Positions 26,254 to 35,143 of a DNA stretch of 63,392 nt are shown piece after piece. Each line of letters opens with the position of its first letter. Position 1 is the first letter of the stretch. The DNA comes from Oscillospiraceae bacterium. GTDB taxonomy: Bacteria; Bacillota; Clostridia; Oscillospirales; Oscillospiraceae. The notes under the pieces are model-generated. The model was not told the origin of the DNA and ran no database searches. It was given only the letters and a program-made list of their open reading frames with translations. Made by a program: the position numbers and the translations under genes. The stretch is taken from NCBI GenBank assembly GCA_017445875.1, contig JAFSRZ010000013.1, forward strand, positions 1-63,392, given 5' to 3'.

Positions 26254-26781
26254 TCAGACGGGCGCGGCGTTGCTGTTCGAGAGGTATTCGCGGAACAGGA
26301 CGTTGTCGGCTTTGAGCTCGGCGATGTCCTCCTCCATGCTGTCCAGACGCCGCGAGGCCTCAAGAATCGTGTCCAGCAAATTCGGCGCTTCCTGCGGCGC
26401 GTCCGCTAACGCCGCCCCTAAAGCCTCCTCCACGTTGGCCTTGTGGATGTCGCTTTTCACCAGAAATTCCGGCGCGGCCTCCGTGCCGCGATAGTAACGC
26501 AACTCCGCCTTGCTGTGCTGACAGTTGGTGTCGACACTCGTCACGTCCCAGAAAACCAGTGTCCCGGTCGTGTTGTTGACTGTCACCTTGTCCGGGTCGG
26601 TGCGCGTGACGGCGACCGGGTACGGCGAAGTGTCGCTTTGCCGCTGGTTCAGAAGCTGTACCGTACCCGCGCCGAAGTCCTTGACCCATTCGGAAATGTC
26701 AAAGACGATACGCCGGGCGTGATGTTCCCAGCGGTGTCCGAGCCGGATATCCTCTCCGGGTCCCACTCTGTATTCCCGCAT
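26254..26781 (-). CDS. Phage tail-associated protein, unrecognised
   Basis: A 175-aa protein with a beta-rich first two thirds (DISEWVKDFGAGTVQLLNQR, VTVNNTTGTLVFWDVTSVD) and a C-terminal coiled coil (LDTILEASRRLDSMEEDIAELKADNVLFREYL). The N-terminal part recalls phage baseplate or fibre-attachment domains of the BppU type; this is a weak resemblance. It is the last gene of the minus-strand phage block, with GGAGTG before the start at 26781. No terminator is seen after it, and its stop lies 3 bp from that of spoIIIAB. Confidence 0.6.
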   Translation of the reverse strand: MREYRVGPGEDIRLGHRWEHHARRIVFDISEWVKDFGAGTVQLLNQRQSDTSPYPVAVTRTDPDKVTVNNTTGTLVFWDVTSVDTNCQHSKAELRYYRGTEAAPEFLVKSDIHKANVEEALGAALADAPQEAPNLLDTILEASRRLDSMEEDIAELKADNVLFREYLSNSNAAPV

Positions 26782-26809
26782 TGCTCACACTCCTTTTGAA
26801 AATCTGATG

Positions 26810-27301
26810 TTACCGGTAGGTTCTTGTCAGCCAGTCCCGCACGAGTTCGGGGCTTCCCGGATACGATACGGTCTCTCCGTGGTGGGGATAATTGTTAGAG
26901 TACGTATAGGGAAACGCCATGAAGAACGTGTCGAAGCGGATGACCCGCCGCATGGAATCAGTCTCGTACAGGTATATATTGTAATGGTAGTCGGACAGCG
27001 GCACCGCCGCCGGAATCTGCACAGCATGATAAAAGGCCTGCTGTTCCGTGGACGCGCTCACGCGGCGGAACACACGTTCCGGGGCGTTGCTGTCCGGGCC
27101 GTACTCAAAGACAATCGTCACCGCGAACGGGGTTGTAATAAAAAACTGACCGACAAACGTGTCAAACTGCCCTTCCGGAATACGAACAAGTCTGCCCGTG
27201 CCGGTGGTGTAACGCTTGTTAAATACGCCTGTCGGAGACATGGCGGTAGCGGTCAACCCGGCGGCGAGGCCGTTTAAGAAACTCGGTTCGTGGTACGCCA
27301 T
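26810..27301 (-). CDS. Phage protein, unknown function
   Basis: A 163-aa protein with no family I recognise. It is rich in aromatic residues and beta-forming stretches (FFITTPFAVTIVFEYG, YHYNIYLYETD). The start ATG at 27301 shares its A with the upstream stop (TGATG), so translation is coupled. Position between tail genes suggests a virion protein. Confidence 0.6.
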   Translation of the reverse strand: MAYHEPSFLNGLAAGLTATAMSPTGVFNKRYTTGTGRLVRIPEGQFDTFVGQFFITTPFAVTIVFEYGPDSNAPERVFRRVSASTEQQAFYHAVQIPAAVPLSDYHYNIYLYETDSMRRVIRFDTFFMAFPYTYSNNYPHHGETVSYPGSPELVRDWLTRTYR

Positions 27302-27690
27302 CAGACCGCCTCCTCATTGGAGAATACGCCCCACAACGTAAAGTTTGTCAAGTCTGCGGCGTCGTCGGCGAGGTGGAAGCGGAACCACAGGCGGGTACCT
27401 CCCGACAGCGCGGACGGATTGACGCGGAGCAGTTCCGGGAGCGGTACCGGGTTCGTATAGGACACGCCGTCGGAACTGTACGAGGCGGAGACGTTGCCGG
27501 TAAATTCGGCGCTCAACGCGGTCAGCGCCGCCACGCCGGACAAGTCCGCGAACCACTCCAAGTCCGCCGCGATACCCGTCGCGGACATGGACGCGATAAC
27601 AGACGGGTGTGCTTGCGGCGTCCGCAGATGATTGTGTAACGCTACGCCGGTGAAATATCCCTGAATCCAGCTTTCGGCGTCCATATCCAT
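27301..27690 (-). CDS. Phage protein, unknown function
   Basis: A 129-aa protein, beta-rich, with a possible carbohydrate-binding-like or fibre-like character (FTGNVSASYSSDGVSYTNPVPLPE, TRLWFRFHLADDAADLTNFTLWGVF). Start chosen at ATG 27690, about 8 nt after a G6 run. An ATG at 27705 overlapping the upstream gene is possible. Confidence 0.55.
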   Translation of the reverse strand: MDMDAESWIQGYFTGVALHNHLRTPQAHPSVIASMSATGIAADLEWFADLSGVAALTALSAEFTGNVSASYSSDGVSYTNPVPLPELLRVNPSALSGGTRLWFRFHLADDAADLTNFTLWGVFSNEEAV

Positions 27691-27692
27691 GA

Positions 27693-29279
27693 CTAAGCCC
27701 CCCATGTGATGACGGTCTGATGTCCGGCGGCGTCCGTGATTCGGGAGATACGCCCGGAGCCGTCGCGTGTGACAGAGTACGTGTTGAGAATGCCGCCATC
27801 AAGTGTCTCGGAGAAACCGCTTGCGATATTCGAGAAGTCCAGCGCGGTGACTTTCCGCAAGCCGCTGATATCGGTGTAGCCGCTGGCGTCGACGGAGACG
27901 CCGGACGCGGAGCCGTCGGCGTTGACCTGCGTCAAGTCGAGGCCGGCGGACGTACCCTCCCCGCCGCCCGACATTCCCAGCAATGCCCGGATTTTGTCGG
28001 CGTCGTACTCCAAGCCGTCGATTGTGACTTTGCCGTCCGTGGACATGCGGATACCGATTTCCTGATTGGCGGGCGTCAGATAGCGGATGTCGAAGCCGTC
28101 CGCGCTTTTGAGAATCCACGCTTTGTTGTTGCCCTGCTGATTGCCCGCGCCGAAGCGGTCAACCGGGGAGTAAATGCCGTTGACGGGTTCAAACGAAATG
28201 GCGCGCTTGACATCTTCCGTGTAGGTGTACACCTGTACAGGGTAATTTGTGCGGGTGGTTGTCGTGAAAATGCGTTCATTCTGCGCGGTGACGGGATAGC
28301 CGTCCGCGCCGCGTGAGAGGTTCGCCACGTTCACGGGCCAGTACAGCGGAACGCCGTCCGGGTTTTTGGCCTGCGTGGTGCCGCCGCTGGGATGAGCCGT
28401 GACCCATTCGAGAGTCTGCCCTTGGGCGCGGATAAAGTTGTCATCGGATGTGTCGCCCGCCAGATATCGCACGATACGCCGCGACGTGTTGAGGGTGTCC
28501 ACGGCTAAGTTAGCGATTTCCCCGGACGGGGCGTAAATGGTCTCCGCCGACAACTGCCCCGAAACGTCTACATTGCCGTCCAGCTTGATATAACCGTATA
28601 ATTCCTGCTGACCGATTCCAAGCGTGATTTTGGAGTAGACTTCCCCGTGTTCGGTCACGGTGGACACGGAAAGGCTGATTCCGTTCACGGTCTGGCTGAT
28701 TGCGGAAATATCGCCCTCCGCGTTCGTGACACGTGTTTCGATAGCGTCGGCGCGTTGGGAGACTGTGGAAACCTGTCCGCGCAGTCCCGACACCGTGCCG
28801 GAGATTTCGTCGGCTTCCACCTCCAGCGACGCGATACGCCGCCCGTGCGACTGTGTGAGGGTATCCAAGGCGTCGACACTCTGCCCGATTGCGTCCAGAC
28901 TGCCGCTGATATCCGTCGCGGCACTGCTTGCGATTGTGTCGGCGTAATGCTTCGTGGCGGCCTCGGCGTCTAACTGGGGTTCGCGGTACAGGCGCAGAAT
29001 GCCGCGCATGGTGCCGCCGTCCAACGGGAGATAATCCCCGTCCGCGACAGTCCCGCCGCCCGTACCGGTTCCGCCGCCCGTGCCGCTTTCAGATAACAGT
29101 TGTTCGGCGCGGGGGAGCATGACATTGTTGATATACGACGCGATTTCCGTGAAAAGTGACTGTATGTCGCGGCGGTTCTGGATTTCGCTGTGCTGATGGG
29201 TAGCGTAGTCGGCGGGGTCCTCCCAGTTCTTGGAGTAGCGCAGACGCGGGATAAGTTCCGGGGTTTGTTCGTCGGGCAT
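27693..29279 (-). CDS. Phage tail fibre / minor structural protein
   Basis: A 528-aa protein. It has an N-terminal domain (residues ~1-65), a Gly/Thr linker, and a long coiled-coil stalk (residues ~105-210; repeated SLDAIGQSVDALDTLTQSHG and ISQTVNGISLSVSTVTEHG). A receptor-type C-terminal region mentions IKLDGNVDVSGQLSAETIYA. This layout is typical of tail fibres and tail-tip proteins. The start overlaps the preceding stop as TAATG. The C-terminal ~130 residues may set host specificity. Confidence 0.75.
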   Translation of the reverse strand: MPDEQTPELIPRLRYSKNWEDPADYATHQHSEIQNRRDIQSLFTEIASYINNVMLPRAEQLLSESGTGGGTGTGGGTVADGDYLPLDGGTMRGILRLYREPQLDAEAATKHYADTIASSAATDISGSLDAIGQSVDALDTLTQSHGRRIASLEVEADEISGTVSGLRGQVSTVSQRADAIETRVTNAEGDISAISQTVNGISLSVSTVTEHGEVYSKITLGIGQQELYGYIKLDGNVDVSGQLSAETIYAPSGEIANLAVDTLNTSRRIVRYLAGDTSDDNFIRAQGQTLEWVTAHPSGGTTQAKNPDGVPLYWPVNVANLSRGADGYPVTAQNERIFTTTTRTNYPVQVYTYTEDVKRAISFEPVNGIYSPVDRFGAGNQQGNNKAWILKSADGFDIRYLTPANQEIGIRMSTDGKVTIDGLEYDADKIRALLGMSGGGEGTSAGLDLTQVNADGSASGVSVDASGYTDISGLRKVTALDFSNIASGFSETLDGGILNTYSVTRDGSGRISRITDAAGHQTVITWGA

Positions 29280-31339
29280 TACTTGTCCCTCCCCTCGTAG
29301 CGGATTTGCAGTTCCACGGAATACGGCGCTAAATTTTGTCCGGCGGTATTGTTTTCGAGGCGTAATGAGAAGTGCCGGACATGCTTACATTTCGGCTTTC
29401 GCCGGAATACCGCCGCGTGGCGCGGGACACTCAAATCACGCGTTTCTAAGTTCCGGTCGGTCAGACGGTCATACCCCGCGATATGCGGACTGACAAGGTC
29501 GGCGCGGGTCTCGTAGTCGGTTTCGTAAATCACGGCGACATCGGACGGCGTGTCGGCGCGGAACGACAACAGAACTGTGTTCACGTCTTTGAGGCGGTCA
29601 TAGCTTCCGAAGTTCCGCGCCGGGAACTGGTACGCTTTCCGGATAGCGCCGCCGAAGTCGTTGAACGTCGCGCCGAGGCGGACAATTTGCGCGTCGGCGT
29701 CGACCAGACACGGAACCCCGTCCCGTGCGGACAGGGCGCGGGCGTCCATGTCCGTGAAGTGGAACCAGACCGGGCTTTTGTCCGTCGATATGGAGTAGTC
29801 CCAGAGCCACACATGACCGTTGACGGCTAACCAGTAACGTTTCCCGTCGTCGAGGGAGCAGACCGCGCCGTTTCCGGCGATACGCATGTCATAGAGCAGT
29901 CCGGGGCGGGTGTCGGAGCCGTTGACTTTGCCCGACACACAGCGGACATTATTTTCCCGCGCCGCCGACGACGATAATACCTGATACACGCCGCCGGTCG
30001 TGTTGGCGAATGTCAAGTTGTTCCCGATAAGTTGCACGGACTGCGGCAGGTCACAGCCGATTTTGTCATTGACGCCGGAATAGCTGATTTCCACGCGGTG
30101 ATAGCCGTTGACAATCCTGCCGGACAGGTTCAGCTTTCCGATTCTCCGCGACTGGAATACCAGAATGTCACCGTACTGTCCGCCGAATCCGGTAATATCG
30201 CCGCCGATAACGTTTACGGCGTCGGCAGGCCAGTAGGACGCGTCCGCGCCGGATTCCGTGACGCCGGACCAGTACACGGTATCCGCGCCGCCCGCGACAA
30301 CGCACAGTCTTTCCCCGGTGCCGCATGCCGCCGCGTACGGACAGTTCATGATTTCGGCAAGCGCGGCGGCGTCGGACTTGCGGTACGTGATTTCCACACA
30401 AGCCGCGTTGGGCGGCGCTTGTGTGAATACCACGACCCCGGCGGCGGTGTCGGCGGTGTAATCGCGGTTCTCCGCCATGGTCAGACCGTCGACCGTGACG
30501 AGTGTCACGGCCTCGATACTCTCCGCCGGAAGGTAATACTCCCGTTGCCCGATATCCAGCGTGAACGTAATCACGGCGTCCAAGGGCGGGGCGTTGTGGA
30601 AGGTCACGGTACCAGTACGGATATCGGCCTCGTACAGCGCGGGCGTTGTCCGCGTCGTGTTGACGTACACCGCCGACACGCCGCGCAAATTCCCCGATTC
30701 CGTCACGCCCACCCCGAAAACGTTTGACTGTCCGTCCCCGGTACGGATTACGTTTTCCTGTACGTTGGACGGCGTGTAGCGGACGCGTTTGAGCGGTGAC
30801 AGGCGGTTTTCGGGCTGATAGGCGTCGCCGCGCCCGGTAGCGGGGTCGGCGTTGACAAAGATTGTCGGAATGTACGCGGCGTCCGCCACGGACACCAGCG
30901 TGAACGGGGATTCCAAAGAAGCGTGCGCGGCGTTGTACGCGAGACGGTAGAAGCCGCCGACGTTCTTATAGTACAGGTCATTCCCGAAACGGAAAAATGT
31001 CCCGGCGTTGCGGGGTATATCCGTGTCCCCGGACATGCGGCGCAGTTCCTGAAAGTCGCCGTGCCACGTGTACAGGCGGGAGCCGATATGCACCAGCACA
31101 CCTTCCTGAAACTGTGTGGAGGCGTAGACCACATCCGAGGCGTTGAACAGTTGCCCGGAAGAGGAACCCGCGCCCCACCCGGACGTTGCGGTTTCCTGTC
31201 CGGGACGCGACTGTAACAGGCCGTCGTCCCACCAGAGATTCACGATTTCAGGGGATTCGTTGTCTTTCAGATTGATTTCGGCGTCCCGGATATTCAGGCC
31301 GCCGTCGAGCGCCGGGAAACGGTACGTCTTTTGACGCAT
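29279..31339 (-). CDS. Large phage structural protein, unrecognised
   Basis: A 686-aa, beta-rich protein starting RQKTYRFPALDGGLNIRDAEINL and containing NLWWDDGLLQSRPGQ. Proteins with this kind of start are found in phages without long tails, where they form the tail tube or hub; I cannot assign it firmly. ATG 31339 follows GGGAGG. It lies between a head-tail adaptor and a fibre gene, in the spot where long-tailed phages have a tape-measure gene, but the sequence lacks the helical, repetitive character of one. Confidence 0.7.
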   Translation of the reverse strand: MRQKTYRFPALDGGLNIRDAEINLKDNESPEIVNLWWDDGLLQSRPGQETATSGWGAGSSSGQLFNASDVVYASTQFQEGVLVHIGSRLYTWHGDFQELRRMSGDTDIPRNAGTFFRFGNDLYYKNVGGFYRLAYNAAHASLESPFTLVSVADAAYIPTIFVNADPATGRGDAYQPENRLSPLKRVRYTPSNVQENVIRTGDGQSNVFGVGVTESGNLRGVSAVYVNTTRTTPALYEADIRTGTVTFHNAPPLDAVITFTLDIGQREYYLPAESIEAVTLVTVDGLTMAENRDYTADTAAGVVVFTQAPPNAACVEITYRKSDAAALAEIMNCPYAAACGTGERLCVVAGGADTVYWSGVTESGADASYWPADAVNVIGGDITGFGGQYGDILVFQSRRIGKLNLSGRIVNGYHRVEISYSGVNDKIGCDLPQSVQLIGNNLTFANTTGGVYQVLSSSAARENNVRCVSGKVNGSDTRPGLLYDMRIAGNGAVCSLDDGKRYWLAVNGHVWLWDYSISTDKSPVWFHFTDMDARALSARDGVPCLVDADAQIVRLGATFNDFGGAIRKAYQFPARNFGSYDRLKDVNTVLLSFRADTPSDVAVIYETDYETRADLVSPHIAGYDRLTDRNLETRDLSVPRHAAVFRRKPKCKHVRHFSLRLENNTAGQNLAPYSVELQIRYEGRDK

Positions 31340-31353
31340 GCTCACACCTCCCG

Positions 31354-31947
31354 TCAAAAGCCGTACACATCCCGGACGGGCTGGACTTCTGCCACAAGCG
31401 CGGGTGTCAGCCGACTGAGACGCGTTTCGTATTCCTGAAACAGTGTCTTGTGCGCGAACTCGTCCTCAGTGCGCATGAGGCAGGCCGCCGCGTACAGACA
31501 CGCGATACGGATTATTTCCGGGCTTTCGCCGCACTCGTATTCGTCTGACGGCGCGTCGGGAAGTTGTTCCGGGTAACGGTAATACTCGACCATGTGGACG
31601 CCTTCGGGCGTCAGGAGCGTACGCCCGCCCAAAAGCTGATACTCGTTCGTGGGTTGCAAGCCGTCGCCGGAGAGTTTCCGCACGCCGCCCGAACAGAGCC
31701 GCCAGAAATCACCGGGTAACATATGCTGTTTCCAGCCGTTGGACAATGTCTCCCCGTGTTCGAGACGGCAGATGTTGCGTTCCGGACAGGAACCCGTGCG
31801 GATGTCCAAAAGCGCCTGATTCACAAGTCCGGGAATGCGTTGGAGCAAATCCGCCTGATTGTTGTACGCGGGCGACACCGGTTCCCCCGCTACGCTGTAC
31901 TGGTCTATCAGTTCGAGGACAGCCCGTTTGATGTTGCGATACTGCAT
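31354..31947 (-). CDS. Phage head-tail adaptor-like protein
   Basis: A 197-aa, helix-rich protein (RNIKRAVLELIDQYS, LVNQALLDIRTGS, EIIRIACLYAAACLM). It directly follows the capsid gene, the usual place of the head-completion or adaptor protein. AAAGGAGG precedes ATG 31947. The assignment rests on position and character. Confidence 0.65.
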   Translation of the reverse strand: MQYRNIKRAVLELIDQYSVAGEPVSPAYNNQADLLQRIPGLVNQALLDIRTGSCPERNICRLEHGETLSNGWKQHMLPGDFWRLCSGGVRKLSGDGLQPTNEYQLLGGRTLLTPEGVHMVEYYRYPEQLPDAPSDEYECGESPEIIRIACLYAAACLMRTEDEFAHKTLFQEYETRLSRLTPALVAEVQPVRDVYGF

Positions 31948-31970
31948 AGAGCCTCCTTTCCATGACCGCC

Positions 31971-31993
31971 GGGGAACCCGCGAGGGGTTCCCC
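31971..31993 (-). other. Hairpin after the capsid gene
   Basis: A perfect 9-bp stem (GGGGAACCC at 31971-31979 with GGGTTCCCC at 31985-31993) lies 9 nt past the capsid stop. It has no T-run, and may moderate read-through into downstream genes. Confidence 0.6.
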
Positions 31994-32001
31994 GTACGGC
32001 G

Positions 32002-32850
32002 TCAGCCGTTCGAGACCGCCGTGCCGTGATACCAGACCGCGTGAGCCTTCTCTTTCAGGATGAAGCAGTCATACAGAATACGGCCTTCGACGAGCCAGCC
32101 GGAGATTCCCGGCGGGTTGTCGTGAATCTTGTAATCCTCCAACTGCTTCGGGGCGCAGGCGGCGACGGGGTGCGTCAAAATGAACTCCGCGCCGGTCGGC
32201 AGACGCGACGCCGCCACTTTCACGATACGGGTACCGTCGACTTCGCCCATGACGCCCTTTGCAAGCATGAACTGCGACATTTCGCCGTAGCGCATGAACG
32301 CCGGGTCCTGTTTCAGCAGATTGGCGAACCGGTACGAACAGAAGCAGACACGCCCCATGTCCGGCACGTCGTGATTGCCTAACGCCTCCTGCGCGTTCAG
32401 GAACAGTTCATAGGCGTTGTTTTTGGTTGCGGCGGTGCTGGCGGTATTGCCCTTCACGCTGGCGGTCAGCGCCATTGTACGGAAAATGTAGGCGTCGTAC
32501 TCCGGCACAACAACTTCCCGGATTTGCCGGGACAGGGCGCGCCCGGCGTCCATGGTCATTTGAGTCTGATTGCGGTCGGCGCGGTCAATCACGAACGAGA
32601 AAGCGCGGTCACGCGTGACGGTCAGCTCTTGGACGCTGTTTTCGAGGTCGGCGGGGGTGCCGTAACGGGACTGTCCCGAACGGGTGTAGTTATTGAGCGG
32701 CACCGTGGGAATCGAGTAGACGTTGACGGTACGGACACCCGCAAAACGGTAATCCTGATTGAGCGCGAGCGCGGCCTGAGAGGCAATCGCAAAGCGTTCG
32801 TCGACTTTCGCGGAGTAGCGCGAGGCCAGATTTACGGTAGAATTTGGCAT
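32002..32850 (-). CDS. Phage major capsid protein
   Basis: A 282-aa protein with the look of an HK97/P22-like coat protein. A N-terminal arm is followed by DLENSVQELTVTRDRAFSFVIDRADRNQ, a helical spine (AGRALSRQIREVVVPEYDAYIFRTMA) and a C-terminal domain with RIVKVAASRLPTGAEFILTHPVA. It sits downstream of a scaffold-like gene and the portal gene, as expected. ATG 32850 follows AAAGGAAGG. Confidence 0.82.
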   Translation of the reverse strand: MPNSTVNLASRYSAKVDERFAIASQAALALNQDYRFAGVRTVNVYSIPTVPLNNYTRSGQSRYGTPADLENSVQELTVTRDRAFSFVIDRADRNQTQMTMDAGRALSRQIREVVVPEYDAYIFRTMALTASVKGNTASTAATKNNAYELFLNAQEALGNHDVPDMGRVCFCSYRFANLLKQDPAFMRYGEMSQFMLAKGVMGEVDGTRIVKVAASRLPTGAEFILTHPVAACAPKQLEDYKIHDNPPGISGWLVEGRILYDCFILKEKAHAVWYHGTAVSNG

Positions 32851-32873
32851 GAACTATCCTTCCTTTCTGTGAA

Positions 32874-33287
32874 TCAGTCCCAAGTATCGGAGTCGAAACC
32901 GCGGATAAAGTCGTCAACGGGCGCGGCGACGGTTCCGCCGCCCGACACACCCTGTACGGGGGCGTGCCGGGTCACTTCGGCGTTGTGGCGGAGAATTTCG
33001 TTTTCCCGGCGGAGATTTTCGTAGAGTGCGCGGTAGTCCGGCTCCGTGGCGACGGGCGCGGGGTTCGCCGGAACCGTTCCGGCGGCGGTGGGGACGCTTC
33101 CGGGCTGCGCGGCGGGCGAGGGGACGCTTACGGCTTGCGCGGTGTTCGCGGGGACGGTCGCGGCGTTTTGCGGGACAGTTCCCGGCACGGGGACGGGTTC
33201 CGCTTGCGCGGCGGTCACGGTTACAGGTTCCGCAAGCGGCGCGGAAACGCCTTGCGCTTGCGGCGCGGGGGTCTGATGTTCGTTCAT
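32874..33287 (-). CDS. Scaffold-like phage protein with Pro/Ala/Val-rich N-terminus
   Basis: A 137-aa protein. The first ~80 residues are low-complexity PVPGTVPxNxAxVPAN-like repeats. A short helix follows (YRALYENLRRENEILRHNAEV), then an acidic tail. Position between portal and capsid, plus the helical segment, suggests a scaffold or capsid-assembly protein. The start ATG 33287 overlaps the portal stop (ATGA). It is shorter than most scaffolds. Confidence 0.65.
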   Translation of the reverse strand: MNEHQTPAPQAQGVSAPLAEPVTVTAAQAEPVPVPGTVPQNAATVPANTAQAVSVPSPAAQPGSVPTAAGTVPANPAPVATEPDYRALYENLRRENEILRHNAEVTRHAPVQGVSGGGTVAAPVDDFIRGFDSDTWD

Positions 33288-34885
33288 GTGGAAACTCCTT
33301 TCTGACTGTCAAGTGTCTGTACTTGATTGACGGTGCCTGTCGGCACGGAAGCGGCGCGGAGTTCGTCTAAAAGTTCGGCCTTGCGCGGGAAGAAGCGTTC
33401 CGGGAGACGTTCAAAATACTGGATAGCGGTCAAAACACCGTCGCGGCGGAGTGCGTCGAGGGTATCCACTAACGCGGCTTCGTTGTAGGACGTGGTGCCG
33501 CCCACGTCGGCGCGGAGATTCAACCACAGATGCTTAAATGCCCGGAAATCAAAGTCTGCCGTGACGGTTCCGCCGTCGCGCCGGGTTACGACCGGGCGCG
33601 TACCGTAAAACGTCCCCATCATGTCGAGCAAGATGTGTCCGATGTCCTCTATCCACTCGTGAAGTCCGGCGCGGATGTTCTCTAACGGTATTTCGGCGTT
33701 GGTCTGCAGGAGCGCAAGCGCGGACGTATTCTCCGGGCGGGCGTTGCCGAGTTGCACGTCCGACACGCCCAGACATTCCTTGGTGTAGGCCATGGTCTTG
33801 TCAATCAGCGTGAAAATTTGTGCGCTCATCTCCGACGCCGGAAGCGTACCGGCAACGGATGTGACATTCTGACCGGGTTGCAGACCGCGAATGCCGATAG
33901 CCTGTCCGACTTCGTTTGTCCACGCGGAGATTAAATCGGCGTTGTAGACCGTGCGCGGAAACGCCATTAACTGTACGTGGCGCATAGCGGTTGCAAAGAG
34001 CGTGTTAATGAAAATCTGGTTGGGAATCAGTCCCGTAACAAGGGCGCGTCCGTGGTAATTGTTGCGCTGGCGTTCCCAGTTGCCCCACGCGAGCGGGTAC
34101 ACGGACAGTCCCGTGTCGATGTTCTCATAAATGACGGCTTCCCGCGTGGCCTTGGTGACGTGTACGGTTGTCTCGTGGTTGCGTTCGACTTTCGTATAGA
34201 GCAGGACATACAAGGCGGTATCGTCCGCGCCGGGAATGTCGGCGGCTTCGGCGTCGGCGAAAATCGCCTCGACGCCTCTGCCGGACTTGCGGTAACGTCT
34301 GGCCTCCCGGCGGAGATTGTCCACGCGGTCACGACCCGCTAACAGAATCCACGGCTGATTCTCCACGCGCCGGTCGGCGGGGTTGCCGAACATGACATTG
34401 ATTCCGTCGACAAGTTCCATACGGATTTCCCCGCGATAATCCTGAAACGCTCCGGCTCCGCCGTAGGGACGCGCTTCCGGGTCGAACCAGAAATGTGCGC
34501 AATAGTCGCCGGTCTGCGCGCCGTCGAACAGGGCGTCACGGATACGGTACTCAAAGTGGAACTTTTCCAGCAGGTTGGACAATTCCGCGTCGGCGAATGC
34601 GGCGTCGTCGGTGTCGGAGGCGTCGAAAAGCGGCTCCACGCGCATGCGGAACGCGTTCCCGGTCAGCGACGCGATAAACAGGCTTGCGACACGCTTTAAG
34701 ATATTGAACGTGGGTTTCGGTAACGCTCTCATAGCGGGCGTGTCGGGCAGGTTCAGCCACTGATTCCCGATGAAAAATTCCGTGTTCGTCTTGACAAGGT
34801 TGTACTGGTTGGGATTCTGACGGCAGTTGTAATCCCGCCCGGTTTCGTAAAGTGTCCATGCCCGCGTACGGGCGCGAGGTGTCAT
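33284..34885 (-). CDS. Phage portal protein
   Basis: A 533-aa portal that forms the dodecameric DNA-entry ring. Typical features are the N-terminal FFIGNQWLN, PKPTFNILKRVASLFIASLTGN, then YRIRDALFDGAQTGDYCAHFWFDPEAR (shown in part) and the helical C-terminal crown with LGVSDVQLGNARPENTSALALLQTNAE. ATG 34885 follows GGAGGA. It follows the large terminase gene and a 66-aa membrane protein gene. Confidence 0.88.
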   Translation of the reverse strand: MTPRARTRAWTLYETGRDYNCRQNPNQYNLVKTNTEFFIGNQWLNLPDTPAMRALPKPTFNILKRVASLFIASLTGNAFRMRVEPLFDASDTDDAAFADAELSNLLEKFHFEYRIRDALFDGAQTGDYCAHFWFDPEARPYGGAGAFQDYRGEIRMELVDGINVMFGNPADRRVENQPWILLAGRDRVDNLRREARRYRKSGRGVEAIFADAEAADIPGADDTALYVLLYTKVERNHETTVHVTKATREAVIYENIDTGLSVYPLAWGNWERQRNNYHGRALVTGLIPNQIFINTLFATAMRHVQLMAFPRTVYNADLISAWTNEVGQAIGIRGLQPGQNVTSVAGTLPASEMSAQIFTLIDKTMAYTKECLGVSDVQLGNARPENTSALALLQTNAEIPLENIRAGLHEWIEDIGHILLDMMGTFYGTRPVVTRRDGGTVTADFDFRAFKHLWLNLRADVGGTTSYNEAALVDTLDALRRDGVLTAIQYFERLPERFFPRKAELLDELRAASVPTGTVNQVQTLDSQKGVST

Positions 34886-34888
34886 AGG

Positions 34889-35089
34889 TCATTCCTCCTG
34901 TTGATTGCGCCCGTAGGCGTCGTCCACGGTATAGTTTTGCAGTCTGCGGAAGGCGTCGAGTTCGTCACGGGCTTCTGTGTCGGCGGGGTTCGGACGCGTG
35001 CGGCGGTAGATTTGCCACCCGGCAAAAGTTCCCGCCCCGAACATCGCCAGACACGCCAGCGCCCCGCAAAATCCAATTGCAAAGTACAT
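34889..35089 (-). CDS. Small single-pass membrane protein in the phage block
   Basis: A 66-aa protein with one transmembrane helix (residues ~2-24) and a charged tail (RRTRPNPADTEARDELDAF). AAAGGAGCGG precedes ATG 35089. A holin or lipid-associated role is possible, but one helix and no endolysin nearby make this unproven. Confidence 0.65.
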   Translation of the reverse strand: MYFAIGFCGALACLAMFGAGTFAGWQIYRRTRPNPADTEARDELDAFRRLQNYTVDDAYGRNQQEE

Positions 35090-35143
35090 ATCCGCTCCTT
35101 TCGTTGTTGCCCCTCCGGGCGACACGCGCCGGGTGGGGGCTTG

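Noticed and set aside
34889-35089. Holin call for the 66-aa membrane protein
   Set aside because: One transmembrane helix and no endolysin nearby are not enough for that assignment.
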